A stretch of 64,000 nucleotides of DNA, from positions 62,001 through 126,000 of the forward strand of contig NZ_KE392227.1 in NCBI RefSeq assembly GCF_000439085.1. The letters run 5' to 3'. Shown piece by piece: positions 31,208 through 41,078 of this stretch. Each line of letters starts with the position of its first letter. Position 1 is the stretch's first letter. Both the position numbers and the translations under genes were made by a program. Origin of the DNA: Leminorella grimontii ATCC 33999 = DSM 5078 (lineage in GTDB: Bacteria; Pseudomonadota; Gammaproteobacteria; Enterobacterales; Enterobacteriaceae). The notes under the pieces were generated by a model. The model saw nothing but the letters and a program-made list of their open reading frames with translations. It was not told the DNA's origin and ran no database searches.

Positions 31208-31236
31208 ATTGTACGTTTATCACGGGGGAACTTCAA
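31208..31236 (-). promoter_or_regulatory. sigma-70 promoter of the rpsF operon
   Basis: On the minus strand TTGAAG (31236-31231), 17 bases, TACAAT (31213-31208). Confidence 0.7.
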
Positions 31237-31299
31237 GGACTGTATGCGCCTTTATGCCTTATTCCATGAAGTTTCCCGTAAACGGCGTCAAGGCCCTGC

Positions 31300-31704
31300 C
31301 TAAATACCGGCCACCGCCTCAACTTCCAACGCCGAGCCGAAGTGCAGCTCGCTAACCCCGGCCACGATGCGCGCCGGGCGATGCCCACCAATCCACTCGG
31401 CGTAAATCCGGTTAAACTCCGGCCACTGCGCCATGTCGGTAATAAAAATGCGCACCTGAATCAGCCTGTCTCGGCCGCTTCCCGCCGCGCGCAGCGTGGC
31501 GTCAATATTGAATAACACCTGATTCGCCTGCTCGGCAAACGGCCTGTCGGCTAAAACGTTGCCATCTGGATCCACCGGCAGCTGCCCGGACAGATATACC
31601 GTATTGCCGTGCACGCAGGCGTGCGAATAGTGGCCGCCCGGCGTGGAAAGCTCAGGGCTGTTTATGCAACTCACCGCTCCGCCCCGCTCATCTTCTATCT
31701 TCAT
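31300..31704 (-). CDS. RidA/YjgF/UK114-family enamine deaminase
   Basis: 134 residues, RidA fold: YSHACVHGNTVYLSGQLPVDPDG, then FNIDATLRAAG, and the HRPAR motif supplying the catalytic-type arginine, with late Glu in SALEVEAVAGI. Active members hydrolyse reactive 2-aminoacrylate and similar imines released by PLP enzymes. It lies 116 bases downstream of a fold-type II PLP enzyme on the same strand, an arrangement that fits clearing the enamine made by that enzyme. A weak SD (AGGT) precedes the ATG. Confidence 0.85.
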   Translation of the reverse strand: MKIEDERGGAVSCINSPELSTPGGHYSHACVHGNTVYLSGQLPVDPDGNVLADRPFAEQANQVLFNIDATLRAAGSGRDRLIQVRIFITDMAQWPEFNRIYAEWIGGHRPARIVAGVSELHFGSALEVEAVAGI

Positions 31705-31820
31705 TTAATTACCTGCTTTTCTATCTCTGTGGCTTAAGTTCCTGCAACAGTGCTCTACACTCACCTATTGGCGCGGAGCTCTCTTCCATTTTCTACGAAT
31801 GCAAAAACCGCCTTTACCCA

Positions 31821-32957
31821 TTATGCAGAAAAAATATCGCCCATCAGGTTGCCCGCCTTAAGGCCGGTCCCCGTCAGGATAACCACCGTGGTTTCCCCCG
31901 GCTTGATAACGCCGCGCGCAACGAAGGCGTCAACCGCCGCTGCGGCCTGAGCGCTGGTCGGTTCGGCGTACAGCCCCATCCCCGTCAGCTTTCTTACCGC
32001 CGCCACGATGTCGGACTCGGTCAGCGCCACCGTATCGCCGCCGGAACGGCGAATGGCCGCCAGCACTTCTTGCAAACGGACAGGGCTTCTGATCGCGGTG
32101 CCTTCGGCGATGGTCTTGTCATACACTGTTTCTACCAGCGTGTCGCTGTTGGCCTGGAAGGTCGCGTGGATCGGCGCGCAGTTGGCCGGCTGGGCTATCA
32201 GAAGCTTAGGCAGCTTTTTGATTTGGCCGGCGGCCAGCAGTTCGCAAAAGCCGATATCGCAGCCCAGCACGTTGCTGCCGGCGCCGGTGGGGATAATCAC
32301 GTTATCGGGCGCCTTAAAGCCCAGCTCTTCCCACAGCTCGTAGGCCAGAGACTTGGTACCCTGTAAAAAGAAGGGATGCCAGTTGTGGCTTGCGTAGAAG
32401 GTGGTTTCCGACTGGCGTAGGGCTTCGTTTTCGGTATCCTGACGGCTGCCCGGTACGCCCTGTACTTCGGCGCCAAAAGAGCGGCTTTGCAGCAGCTTGG
32501 CCGGGGAAGTCGAGTCCGGAGCCAGAATGCGCGCCTTGATGCCCGCTGCCGCACAGGAGGCGGCAATCGCCGCGCCGCCGTTGCCGGAGCTGTCTTCAAT
32601 CAGCGATTCAACGCCAAGCTGCTTTAAGAAAGAAACCATCACCGACGCGCCGCGATCTTTAAAGCTGCTGGTAGGGTTAAACCACTCCAGCTTGAACATC
32701 ACGTCGACGCCGCCCCAGCGCTTGGCCACCAGAGGAGTACAGCCCTCGCCGAGCGAAATCGGGCGAGCGATTTCCACCGGCAGCGCGGCGCGATAGCGCC
32801 AGATGGAGCGCTCGCGGGTATCGATATCGTCGCGCGTAATGCCCGGCAGCGGCGTTATCATCAGCGGCGCTCGCTTCTCCGAGCACCAGCGGAGTTCATT
32901 AATGTCGTAGGAAAGGCCGTTACGCGCATCGACGTAGCGGGGGGCTGCGTTCTTCAT
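31821..32957 (-). CDS. PLP-dependent threonine-synthase-like / lyase enzyme
   Basis: 378 residues, fold-type II PLP enzyme. The Schiff-base lysine is in SSFKDRGAS (about residue 97), the phosphate loop is SSGNGGAAIAA, and the late glycine/Ser cofactor site is near ILTGTGLK. The short N-terminal part WRYRAALP...ISLGEGCTPL is that of threonine-synthase-type (ThrC2) proteins. Genuine ThrC in enterobacteria lies in thrABC, so this is a second, probably catabolic or specialised enzyme (dehydratase/lyase on Ser, Thr or diaminopropionate are options). The start is set at the second Met because GGAG lies eight bases before it; the first Met (32972) lacks an SD. Confidence 0.78.
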   Translation of the reverse strand: MKNAAPRYVDARNGLSYDINELRWCSEKRAPLMITPLPGITRDDIDTRERSIWRYRAALPVEIARPISLGEGCTPLVAKRWGGVDVMFKLEWFNPTSSFKDRGASVMVSFLKQLGVESLIEDSSGNGGAAIAASCAAAGIKARILAPDSTSPAKLLQSRSFGAEVQGVPGSRQDTENEALRQSETTFYASHNWHPFFLQGTKSLAYELWEELGFKAPDNVIIPTGAGSNVLGCDIGFCELLAAGQIKKLPKLLIAQPANCAPIHATFQANSDTLVETVYDKTIAEGTAIRSPVRLQEVLAAIRRSGGDTVALTESDIVAAVRKLTGMGLYAEPTSAQAAAAVDAFVARGVIKPGETTVVILTGTGLKAGNLMGDIFSA

Positions 32958-33122
32958 CCGTCGTTCTCCCATGGTCCGATAAGAGGAAATAATTACTGTC
33001 GGCTACGGTTATACACCGAGGAACAAACACAAACAATAAAGAATTATACAAACTGTTAAGTAAGGGTTCTTTATTCACGCCACAATGCCACCGCATTAAC
33101 CCGCCAACGTCTTGGCCTGAGC

Positions 33123-33620
33123 CTATTCAGGCTCACTTTCCTCAGAAAACTCACACAGCTCCGGCGAAACGATCCTCGCGTAATCCTTTACGTTTAGTAA
33201 AACGGAGCGCTCAAGGGAACCGGCGTTGAACACCATTTCCTCTTCCTGCTCGAACAGTTTCGGGTCACACACCAGCTTAAGGTCCGGATGGAAGCTAAAG
33301 GGCGGGATGGCGCCAAACACGCACTGGGTTAGCTCCATCACCTCTTTGGGGCTCGCAAGGGAAGCGCGCGTGCCGCCGAGCTGGCGGGCGACCAGACTCA
33401 AGTTGGCCTTGCGGTGCGCGGGCAATACGGCCAGCACGTGCTGCTTCACGCCGTTGCCCTTAACGTGACACACCAGCGCCTTCGCACCCTGCTCGATTTT
33501 CGTTCCCCGCGCCTTCGCCGCGTCGGCGGAGCGCCCGGCGGTTTCGTGTTCGATGACGCGATAGCGCGCGTCGTTGCTGTCTAAAAGCGATATCAGTTGT
33601 TCAAAGATAGTGGCAGACAC
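33123..33620 (-). CDS. YbaK/EbsC-type aminoacyl-tRNA deacylase domain protein
   Basis: 165 residues from GTG at 33620, chosen because AAGGAG lies 9 bases upstream; an ATG at 33638 would add six residues. The YbaK fold is shown by RYRVIEHETAGRSADAAKARG, then KALVCHVKG, an invariant Lys in HRKANL (substrate-binding lysine type) and GAIPPFSFHPDL. Members hydrolyse mischarged tRNAs (Cys/Ala-tRNA(Pro) and others). Divergent from the YheO-like regulator. Confidence 0.82.
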   Translation of the reverse strand: MSATIFEQLISLLDSNDARYRVIEHETAGRSADAAKARGTKIEQGAKALVCHVKGNGVKQHVLAVLPAHRKANLSLVARQLGGTRASLASPKEVMELTQCVFGAIPPFSFHPDLKLVCDPKLFEQEEEMVFNAGSLERSVLLNVKDYARIVSPELCEFSEESEPE

Positions 33621-33714
33621 GGCGGTACGCTCCTTCATTACGTTTTTTTGCTAACGGGACATGCTGTTTATCATACTGTACAATTAACGACAAATAGTAA
33701 AACGGGTAGCGACG

Positions 33715-34371
33715 ATGACATCAAAAAAGAAACCACAGGCGCCGACCGAAGGCGAAAACGAATTGCTGCTGCGTGAAGCAAAAAAAATCGCCGCCGCGCT
33801 GGGGAAAATGTTCGCCCCCGGCTGTGAAGTGGTGGTGCACGACCTGACGCACCCTGAGCACGCCGTCGTCGCGATTGAAAACCCGCTGTCGGGCCGCAAG
33901 GTGGGTTCCCCCGCCACCGAGCTGGGGCTGGCGCGCATTCAGGACGCCGAGTTTCCCGACATCGTACAAAACTACCGCAACCACTTCCCCGACGGGCGAG
34001 AAGCGAAAAGCACGTCGATCGGCCTTAGAAACAGCAAAGGGGAGTTTGTCGCCGCGCTGTGCCTGAATCTGGACGTCTCCCTGTTCTCGACCATGCAGCG
34101 CGTATTGGAGCAGCTCACTGCGATCGAAAGCCCGCAGGCGCCGATGAACGAGTCCCTTAAAACCTGGAAGCTCGACGACATCCGTACCGAAATCAACAAC
34201 TACGCCGCTAGGCTAAACGCGCAGCCGCGGGCGCTCACCACGGCGCAGCGGCAAAAGCTTATCCGCTCGCTGTCTGAACAGGGGCTGCTGCAACTCAGGG
34301 GCGCGGCTACCGTCGCGGCGGATACGCTGGGCATATCGCGAGTATCGATTTATAACGCGTTGAAAAACTGA
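33715..34371 (+). CDS. YheO/DauR-type PAS-HTH transcriptional regulator
   Basis: 218 residues. The N-terminal PAS_6 (YheO) domain is at about 20-130 (GKMFAPGCEVVVHDL, VVAIENPLSGRKVG, STSIGLRNSKGEFVAALCLN), followed by a linker, and the C-terminal HTH_22 domain at about 165-218 (LIRSLSEQGLLQLRGAATVAADTLGISRVSIYNAL). The best-studied relative, DauR of Pseudomonas, represses D-arginine catabolism. Here it lies between the divergent YbaK/PLP-enzyme/RidA genes and an AEC carrier, so it may sense an amino acid and control that set. Confidence 0.85.
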   Translation: MTSKKKPQAPTEGENELLLREAKKIAAALGKMFAPGCEVVVHDLTHPEHAVVAIENPLSGRKVGSPATELGLARIQDAEFPDIVQNYRNHFPDGREAKSTSIGLRNSKGEFVAALCLNLDVSLFSTMQRVLEQLTAIESPQAPMNESLKTWKLDDIRTEINNYAARLNAQPRALTTAQRQKLIRSLSEQGLLQLRGAATVAADTLGISRVSIYNALKN

Positions 34372-34566
34372 GCTGGGCCGCTTTAGCCTGAAAACAAAAG
34401 CGTGCTGCAATATCATGAAGACTCAGCGTTATTTGACGCAGCGGCCGGAAAATAAAGCACGACTTTCTAAAAAGCCCGCCCGCTATTGACGTTTTTTAGC
34501 CACTCCGTATAGTTCGGAGAATCTGGCGGAGAACGCCACACACTTTTCTAAAGATCGGGCAGGTTC

Positions 34567-35523
34567 ATGCAAAGCTTCTTACTCCCTCTCTGGCATCAAA
34601 TCGTGCTTTCTGCGCCGCTGTTTATTCTCGCGATACTCGGCTATGGACTGATCCGCTGGGGCAAGTGGAGTAAAGTTGCCGCCGACGGGCTTACCCGCTT
34701 CGTCTTCTCCGTCGCCCTGCCCGCCATGCTGTTTCGCATGATGTGCAGCTTCTCCAAGCAGCCACCGGTCGATGCTCGCCTGCTGGTGGCCTTTTTCGGC
34801 AGCTGCCTTATCGTTTTCGTCATCGGCCGGGTTTTAGCGTCGAAAGCGCTTAAGCTCGACGGCACCTCCGGCTCGGTGTTTGCCTTAGGCGGGATCTTCT
34901 CAAACAACGTCATGCTCGGCATTCCGGTCGCGACCGTCGCATTAGGGGAAGCCTCCCTGCCGTCGGTCGCGCTGGTGCTGGTGTTTAACGGCCTCATTCT
35001 TTGGACGCTGGTCACCGTATCGGTGGAGTGGTCGCGAAACGGCTCGCTGTCGATTAAAGGCTTTGCCAATACCGCCAAGAACGTGCTGAAAAACCCGCTG
35101 ATTATCGGCATCATCTCCGGCACGCTGTTTAGCCTCACCGGCTACGATCTGCCGGAATTTATCGATAAGCCCATCGGCATGCTCGGCCAAATCGCCGCCC
35201 CGATGTCGCTGGTCGCGCTGGGGATGGGGCTTGCCGAATATCGCATCCGCGACGGCTGGCAGATAAGCTCTATCGTCTGCGTTCTCAAACTGGTAGTTCA
35301 GCCGATGGTCGTTTGGGGGCTTGCCGTCGCCCTCGGCCTGCCGCCGATGGAAACTCAGGTTGTGGTTCTCTTAGGCTCGATGGCGGTCGGCGTTAACGTC
35401 TATCTGATGGCGCGTCAGTTTAACGTCATCGTCGGCCCGGCGGCGTCCAGCATGGTCATTTCCACCGTGCTGTCGGCCATCACTACGCCGCTGATCCTGA
35501 CGCTTATCGGCGTTCGCGTTTGA
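34567..35523 (+). CDS. AEC-family (auxin efflux carrier-type) transporter
   Basis: 318 residues, ten hydrophobic helices in two inverted bundles with the AEC break motif GGIFSNNVMLGIPV (about 107-121) and the mirror motif in the second half (GSMAVGVNVYLMARQF). Bacterial members include MdcF and YfdV, moving malonate or other small organic acids. Located downstream of the PAS regulator, 195 bases away, with its own SD (AGG). Confidence 0.82.
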   Translation: MQSFLLPLWHQIVLSAPLFILAILGYGLIRWGKWSKVAADGLTRFVFSVALPAMLFRMMCSFSKQPPVDARLLVAFFGSCLIVFVIGRVLASKALKLDGTSGSVFALGGIFSNNVMLGIPVATVALGEASLPSVALVLVFNGLILWTLVTVSVEWSRNGSLSIKGFANTAKNVLKNPLIIGIISGTLFSLTGYDLPEFIDKPIGMLGQIAAPMSLVALGMGLAEYRIRDGWQISSIVCVLKLVVQPMVVWGLAVALGLPPMETQVVVLLGSMAVGVNVYLMARQFNVIVGPAASSMVISTVLSAITTPLILTLIGVRV

Positions 35524-35604
35524 CGGTAGGAAAATACCGCCGAGAATCAATCCTGTCCTACACTTTAAGCTGTGTTTGTTCACTTCAGCAGGAAGGAGTA
35601 TCGC

Positions 35605-36294
35605 GTGTATCAACTTTATATCGCCAATAAGAACTACTCGTCGTGGTCATTACGCCCTTGGGTGCTGATGAGCCAGCTCGGCATCCCCTTCGAAGAAACG
35701 CTGATTCCGTTTTCTTCCGCTCCGGGAGAAAACTGGGAGCATTACCGCGAATTTTCTCCCAACGGCAAAGTCCCCTGTTTGGTCGACAACAAAATCGCCG
35801 TCTGGGATTCATTGGCCATCGTTGAATATTTGGCGGAATCCCACCCTGAAGTCTGGCCGCAGGAGCGTCAGCCCAGAGCCTGGGCCCGCAGCGCCTGCGC
35901 TGAAATGCATTCGGGCTTTACCTCCCTGCGCAGCACCTGCCCAATGAACGTCGGCGTGCGCCTTCGCCTGCACCAATTGCCGGACGCGCTGGTGAAGGAT
36001 TTAGATCGCCTCTGTGAACTGTGGGAATCGGGGCTTGAACAGTTCGGCGGGCCGTTCCTGGCCGGGCACGCCTTCACCGCCGTCGATGCGTTCTTTGTGC
36101 CCGTTGCCTTCCGCATTCAGAGCTACGGCCTTCAGCTGACGCCCGAAGCAAAAGAGTACGCCCAGCGATTGCTGAACCTACAGTCGGTCATGATGTGGGA
36201 AGAGGAAGCGCTGAAAGAAACCTGGCGGGATAAATCACACGATGAGGAAACGCTGGCCGTTGGCGTGCTGCTACAAGACTTGCGCAGCGCCTGA
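35605..36294 (+). CDS. glutathione S-transferase-like protein
   Basis: 229 residues from GTG at 35605, which has an excellent SD (GGAAGGAG); an upstream frame extension has none. The thioredoxin-like N-terminal domain (about 1-80: YIANKNYSSWSLRPWVLM with Ser in the catalytic-type position, KVPCLVD, WDSLAIVEYLAE) is followed by the all-alpha C-terminal domain. It resembles the YfcF/zeta-like enterobacterial GSTs. Probably a stress or detoxification role; substrate unknown. Confidence 0.85.
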   Translation: MYQLYIANKNYSSWSLRPWVLMSQLGIPFEETLIPFSSAPGENWEHYREFSPNGKVPCLVDNKIAVWDSLAIVEYLAESHPEVWPQERQPRAWARSACAEMHSGFTSLRSTCPMNVGVRLRLHQLPDALVKDLDRLCELWESGLEQFGGPFLAGHAFTAVDAFFVPVAFRIQSYGLQLTPEAKEYAQRLLNLQSVMMWEEEALKETWRDKSHDEETLAVGVLLQDLRSA

Positions 36295-36300
36295 TGGCAA

Positions 36301-36326
36301 AACGCCCGCAAAAAATGCGGGCGTTT
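36301..36326. terminator. terminator between the GST gene and rlmB
   Basis: 9-bp stem ACGCCCGCA/TGCGGGCGT (36302-36310, 36316-36324) with an A5 loop. T-tracts are short, so strength is moderate. Confidence 0.6.
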
Positions 36327-36342
36327 ATAGTGAAACGTATTG

Positions 36343-37074
36343 TTATCCGCGCTGGCGTACGATCTCAAACAGGCAAATGCCGGTGGCGACAGAGACGTTT
36401 AGCGACGACACGCTGCCCGCCATCGGAATGCTGACCAGCTCGTCACAGTGCTCACGCGTCAACCTGCGCATGCCTTCGCCCTCGGCGCCCATCACCAGCG
36501 CAACCGGCCCCTTAAACGTCGACTGATACAGCGTATGGTCGGCCTCGCCGGCGGTACCGACGATCCAAACCTGTTGCTCCTGCAGGTAGCGCAGGGTGCG
36601 GGCCAGATTGGTGACGCGAATAAGCGGAACGGTCTCTGCCGCGCCGCAGGCAACCTTCTTGGCCGTCGCGTTAAGCTGGGCCGAGCGATCGCGAGGAACA
36701 ATCACCGCGTGCACGCCCGCCGCGTCGGCGCTGCGCAGGCAGGCCCCCAGATTGTGGGGATCCGTTACGCCGTCCAGCACCAGCAGGAACGGAGAATCCA
36801 GCGCTTCAAGCAGGTCCGGCAGATCGTTTTCCTGATACTGACGCCCCTCCTTCACTCTGGCGATAATGCCCTGATGGACGGCGCCTTCGGTTTTGGCGTC
36901 CAGCCACTGGCGGTTGGCGACCTGAACGGAAATGCCGTTTTGCTCAATGGCCTTCACCAGCGGCGCCAGGCGGCGATCGTCGCGCCCTTTTAAAATAAAC
37001 ACTTCGATAAAGCGCTGCGGATCTCGCTCCAGCAGCGACTCGACGGCGTGAATGCCGTAAATGATTTCACTCAT
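36343..37074 (-). CDS. rlmB: 23S rRNA (guanosine-2251-2'-O)-methyltransferase
   Basis: SPOUT-class methyltransferase that modifies the P-loop of 23S rRNA. 243 residues, same as E. coli. The N-terminal L30e-like substrate-binding domain covers about 1-75 ([20 protein letters not shown]). The knot domain holds motif 1 ([16 protein letters not shown]), motif 2 ([12 protein letters not shown]) and motif 3 ([18 protein letters not shown]). Third gene of nsrR-rnr-rlmB. Confidence 0.97.
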   Translation of the reverse strand: MSEIIYGIHAVESLLERDPQRFIEVFILKGRDDRRLAPLVKAIEQNGISVQVANRQWLDAKTEGAVHQGIIARVKEGRQYQENDLPDLLEALDSPFLLVLDGVTDPHNLGACLRSADAAGVHAVIVPRDRSAQLNATAKKVACGAAETVPLIRVTNLARTLRYLQEQQVWIVGTAGEADHTLYQSTFKGPVALVMGAEGEGMRRLTREHCDELVSIPMAGSVSSLNVSVATGICLFEIVRQRG

Positions 37075-37148
37075 AGCGTACTTCGTATCCTGACGATAGC
37101 GTAGGGCGGCCTCTGCGCCGCCCCGTGTGATTTAACAAGGAATGCGGA

Positions 37149-39572
37149 TTAACGTTCTGCAGCCTTCTTCGCCCGCTTGCTCTTCAGCGCGGCCGTAATC
37201 TTTTTGGTCTTGGCCGACGGCTTCTTGCCCTTTCCCTTCGAGGCCTTATCCGAACCGGCTTCGTCGTTTTTGACCTTCGGCTTTCTCGGCGGCTTTACCC
37301 GCACGCCGGTATCGGAGGCGTAGCCCTCGGACTTGCTGCGTCTGGCTGACCGCTTCGCCTTCTCTTTTTCGGTTTTGCCTTCGCCGCGCGGGCGACGCTC
37401 GCTGGAAACCAGCGCAAAGTCGATTTTCCGCTCGTCCATATGCACCGCATCAACGCGGATTTCAACCTTATCGCCCAGGCGGAAGGTCTGACCGGAAGAC
37501 TCGCCAATCAGCCGCTGGCCGACGTTATCGAACCGATAGTAGTCGTTCTCCAGCGTAGAGACGTGCACCAGCCCGTCGATATAGAGATCGTCAAGGCGCA
37601 CAAAGAAGCCAAAGGCGGTCACGCTGGATATCGTGCCTTTAAACGCTTCGCCGACGTGATCCTGCATAAAGTCGCACTTCAGCCAGTCCGCCACGTCGCG
37701 GGTCGCTTCATCGGCGCGACGCTCGGTCAACGAACAGTGTTCGCCGAGCTGCAGCATGTCTTCCATCGCATAGTGCCAGCCGCCGCTGGAGGTCATTCCG
37801 CCCTTGCTTCCCGCCAACAGATACTTGATGGCGCGGTGCAGCGACAGGTCGGGATAACGGCGGATTGGCGAAGTAAAGTGCGCGTAGGCGTCCAGCGCCA
37901 GGCCGAAGTGACCGCGGTTTTCCGGATCGTACACCGCCTGCTTCATCGAGCGCAGCAGCATGGTTTGCAGCATTTCGCGATCGGGCCTGTCCGCTACGGC
38001 GTCCATCAGCTTGGCGTAGTCCTTGGGCGCAGGCTCGAGGCCGCCGCCCAGCGTCAACCCAAGTTCGCCCAAGACGCTTCGAAGCGACGTCAGGTTTTCG
38101 CCTTTGGGCTTATCGTGAATGCGGAACAGCGCCGGTTCCTCCGCCCGCTCGACAAAGCGCGCGGCGGAAATATTGGCCAAAATCATGCATTCTTCGATGA
38201 TCTTATGGGCATCATTACGCACCAACGGCTCGATGCGTTCGATGCGCCGCTCTGCGTTAAAAATAAACTTCGGCTCTTCCGTTTCAAACGAGATGCCGCC
38301 CCGCTGCTCGCGGGCGCCGTCCAGCACGCGGTAGAGCTTATGCAGCTCTTCCAGCATCGGCACCAGCGGCGCATAGTGTTCGCGAAGCTCCTGGTCGCCG
38401 TCGAGCAGATGGGCCACTTTGGTGTAGGTCAGGCGCGCATGGGAGCTCATCACCGCTTCATAGAACTTGAACGAACTCAGGCGACCGGCCTTGGAAATGG
38501 TCATCTCGCATACCATGCACAGGCGATCTACCTGCGGGTTCAGCGAGCACAGCCCGTTGGACAGCACCTCCGGCAGCATTGGGATCACCTGCGACGGGAA
38601 GTAAACCGAGTTGCCTCGGCTGCGCGCTTCGGCGTCCAGCGCGGTGCCGGGGCGCACGTAGTAGCTTACGTCGGCGATGGCCACCCACAGGCGCCAGCCG
38701 CCGCCGCGATTTTTCTCGCAGCATACCGCGTCGTCAAAGTCACGAGCGTCCTCACCGTCGATAGTCACTAACGGCAGGTCGCGAAGGTCAACGCGCCCCT
38801 TTATTGCTTTTTCCGGCACGGTTTCCTTCAGGCCGTTGATTTCATTGAGCACGGATTCAGGCCAGACGTAAGGGATCTCATGGGTTCTGAGCGCGATGTC
38901 CACCGCCATGGAGGTGCCCATCTTGTCGCCGAGCACTTCAACGATCTTACCGATGGCCTTGGTGCGCCGCGTCGGACGCTGAGTGAGCTCAACGACCACC
39001 ACGTAGCCCATTCTGGCGCCCATGATGCTTTCCGGCGGGATCAAAATATCGAAGTTCAGGCGGCTGTCGTCAGGGACGACGAAGCCCACGCCTGAATCGG
39101 TAAAGTAGCGGCCGACGATCTGCGCGCTGCGCGGCTCAAGCACTCGAACGACGCGCGCCTCGCGGCGGCCTCGGCGATCGAGGTCCATTGGCTGAGCCAA
39201 AATGACGTCGCCGTGCATCGCCATCTTCATCTGTTCAGGGGAAAGGTAAAGGTCGTCCTTGTTGCCCTCCACCCGCAAAAATCCGTAACCGTCACGGTGG
39301 CCAATCACCAGGCCCTTCACCATATCCAACCGCTCAGGCAGCGCATAACACTGGCGCCTTGTGAACACCAACTGCCCGTCGCGTTCCATCGCCCGCAGGC
39401 GGCGGCGCAGCGCTTCCTGCTGCTCTTCGCTTTTTAGTTCCAACGCCTCTACCAGCTCATCGCGGCTGGCGGGCGCCTGCCGTTTTGACAGCAGGTCGAG
39501 AATGTATTCGCGGCTGGGGATGGGGTCATCGTACTTCTCCATTTCGCGAGCCAGGAAAGGATCTTTATTCAT
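37149..39572 (-). CDS. rnr: ribonuclease R
   Basis: 3'-5' exoribonuclease that degrades structured RNA, active in the cold and in RNA quality control. 807 residues (E. coli 813). N-terminal HTH and cold-shock domains cover about 1-220, the RNB catalytic domain about 260-590 ([12 protein letters not shown] with the metal aspartates), the S1 domain about 640-725 ([27 protein letters not shown]), and a Lys/Arg-rich tail of roughly 75 residues follows. Starts three bases after the nsrR stop, so translation is coupled. Confidence 0.97.
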   Translation of the reverse strand: MNKDPFLAREMEKYDDPIPSREYILDLLSKRQAPASRDELVEALELKSEEQQEALRRRLRAMERDGQLVFTRRQCYALPERLDMVKGLVIGHRDGYGFLRVEGNKDDLYLSPEQMKMAMHGDVILAQPMDLDRRGRREARVVRVLEPRSAQIVGRYFTDSGVGFVVPDDSRLNFDILIPPESIMGARMGYVVVVELTQRPTRRTKAIGKIVEVLGDKMGTSMAVDIALRTHEIPYVWPESVLNEINGLKETVPEKAIKGRVDLRDLPLVTIDGEDARDFDDAVCCEKNRGGGWRLWVAIADVSYYVRPGTALDAEARSRGNSVYFPSQVIPMLPEVLSNGLCSLNPQVDRLCMVCEMTISKAGRLSSFKFYEAVMSSHARLTYTKVAHLLDGDQELREHYAPLVPMLEELHKLYRVLDGAREQRGGISFETEEPKFIFNAERRIERIEPLVRNDAHKIIEECMILANISAARFVERAEEPALFRIHDKPKGENLTSLRSVLGELGLTLGGGLEPAPKDYAKLMDAVADRPDREMLQTMLLRSMKQAVYDPENRGHFGLALDAYAHFTSPIRRYPDLSLHRAIKYLLAGSKGGMTSSGGWHYAMEDMLQLGEHCSLTERRADEATRDVADWLKCDFMQDHVGEAFKGTISSVTAFGFFVRLDDLYIDGLVHVSTLENDYYRFDNVGQRLIGESSGQTFRLGDKVEIRVDAVHMDERKIDFALVSSERRPRGEGKTEKEKAKRSARRSKSEGYASDTGVRVKPPRKPKVKNDEAGSDKASKGKGKKPSAKTKKITAALKSKRAKKAAER

Positions 39573-39575
39573 GAC

Positions 39576-40034
39576 TTACCCTTTTACTTTCATTGATAAC
39601 GCGGCGGGATGCGGCGTAAACAGCAGCGTTTGCAGAGACTCGTTCGAGTCCACCATGTCCGCCAGCGTGTAGTTATCCAATTCATGCAGAAACGACTTAA
39701 TGGCCTTGTCCAGCGCCAGCTTCAGGCGACAGGCCGGCGTGATGTGGCAAAACTCTGCGCTACAGTTAACCAGAGAAAGCGGTTCCATCGCCCTGACGAC
39801 GTCGCCAATGCGGATATCCCCAGCGGGCTTCCCCAAGCGGATCCCGCCGTTTTTACCGCGCACTGCGTCCACCAGGCCAACGCGGCTGAGCTGGTTAATA
39901 ATTTTTACCATGTGATTGCGGGAAACCCCGTAAACGTCGGTTACCTGGGATATGCTGGTCAACTCGCCTTTCGGCAGAGAGGCCATATAAATCAACGCCC
40001 GCAAGCCGTAGTCGGTAAAACTGGTTAACTGCAC
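39576..40034 (-). CDS. nsrR: nitric-oxide-sensing Rrf2 repressor NsrR
   Basis: 152 residues. The winged-helix DNA-binding start [20 protein letters not shown] and [20 protein letters not shown] are present. The three Fe-S cysteines are C91, C96 and C102. The start codon is GTG, as in E. coli. Represses NO-stress genes until its cluster is nitrosylated. First gene of the rnr-rlmB operon. In E. coli purA lies immediately upstream; here about 3.6 kb of accessory DNA intervenes. The C-terminus is about ten residues longer than in E. coli. Confidence 0.97.
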   Translation of the reverse strand: MQLTSFTDYGLRALIYMASLPKGELTSISQVTDVYGVSRNHMVKIINQLSRVGLVDAVRGKNGGIRLGKPAGDIRIGDVVRAMEPLSLVNCSAEFCHITPACRLKLALDKAIKSFLHELDNYTLADMVDSNESLQTLLFTPHPAALSMKVKG

Positions 40035-40540
40035 AAGTACCTCTTAAATCGTCATATACTGCTCTTATAGTAAACGATCGGCCCCAAAGCCGGTAACGTT
40101 AATCGCAAAAATCTGGCGTATTAGAGAATTTAAGCGGCTTCCGGCAATGGATCTCTGCGCCAGCATCGGTACAGAATCCGCCTCTTCTCGACGATAGTGT
40201 TAGGACGTAAAAAGCCCATTATGGAACGTTATTAAATAACCGCGCTAACGGTGCTCGTTTCATCATATGAAAAATATTATTAATAACGAGAAAAGATAAA
40301 TAAAAAGCCGAAGCAGGCGGAAGGCTATTCGTTTATGCTATTTTGATAACCGTATTTCGCGTTAGGCAAAGATTTTTAGCGTCTATACCGAATCCGATAG
40401 ATACACCACTTTCTCAAAAAGCCTTATAATCTCTCAGTTTTTATTAACGCACCAAAACTACCTCCTGCTTTTTATAGCGAATATTCAAGGCGCCTTCTTT
40501 TCCATTTTTCCCATCCCAGCGACTTCTATTAGAAAGGACG
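40035..40540. other. nsrR upstream region and AT-rich DNA without genes
   Basis: About 500 bases. The first ~80 carry the nsrR promoter area; the remainder is AT-rich with no supported gene. A 78-codon minus-strand frame at 40444-40680 overlaps the RebB-like remnant and is taken as its shadow. Confidence 0.55.
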
Positions 40541-40708
40541 CAACGCGCTTTCACAGCCTCGCGGTTGCCGCGTTCACCATAGCGAAGATAAAAGGCGCTG
40601 GGTGAAGTGCCAGCGATGGCAATGGGCAACCTGCTCCAGACCATGGCGCACTCCATCAGCACCCTGTTTGAAAACGCCATCGCCGCCCAACATCAAAATA
40701 AACGCTGA
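40541..40708 (+). pseudogene. RebB-family R-body protein remnant, frameshifted
   Basis: From about 40592 the frame reads KALGEVPAMAMGNLLQTM and ends FENAIAAQHQNKR-stop (40706-40708). This is the hallmark of RebB-type R-body structural proteins: LGxAPAMAMGNLxQ, then FENAxxAQQQ. Immediately upstream the frame is closed by TAA at 40589, but the neighbouring frame continues plausibly (AVAAFTIAKIK), joining KALGE with a single-base shift. The expected start is not found and the family C-terminal tail is missing. R-bodies are coiled protein ribbons that extend and rupture membranes. Read as decay of one copy; the functional cluster may be elsewhere in the genome. Confidence 0.5.
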
Positions 40709-41078
40709 TAGCAAAAAATCGTCGATAAATATGGAAATTTATATTTCCACTCCACGCTAAAAATCGTTATTTATAGATATCAAATATTGCCAAACCTGGA
40801 TGTGAATCAAATTATAAAAAATAAACACACGTCCAATGCGGACCTAAAGCCTTCCGAGATATAAACCACCTATTGTTTTTATTAAATACAGCAAAAAAAC
40901 ATTACATAAATAGTTCCATTTCATGGCCTTTCTTAAAAAACAAATAAGAACACTCATATCTCATTTCAACAAAAAATAAAAATGTTGTCTATGATTAGAC
41001 TATCGGCACCATAAATCCATATTAAAGAAATAAATTGATAAGTACTAAAGCCGCTTTTTTCTCAGGAAGGAGATTTTT
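40709..41078. other. AT-rich region upstream of the orphan 729-residue gene
   Basis: 370 bases, strongly AT-rich, no gene; must hold the promoter of the unit at 41079. Several weak -10-like hexamers are present, and none is decisive. Confidence 0.5.

Noticed and set aside
37440-38771. 443-codon open frame on the plus strand antisense to rnr
   Set aside because: No SD or family similarity; lies wholly inside the conserved rnr gene and arises from its codon usage.
40444-40680. 78-codon minus-strand frame
   Set aside because: No SD, and it runs opposite a stretch with a clear RebB signature on the plus strand.
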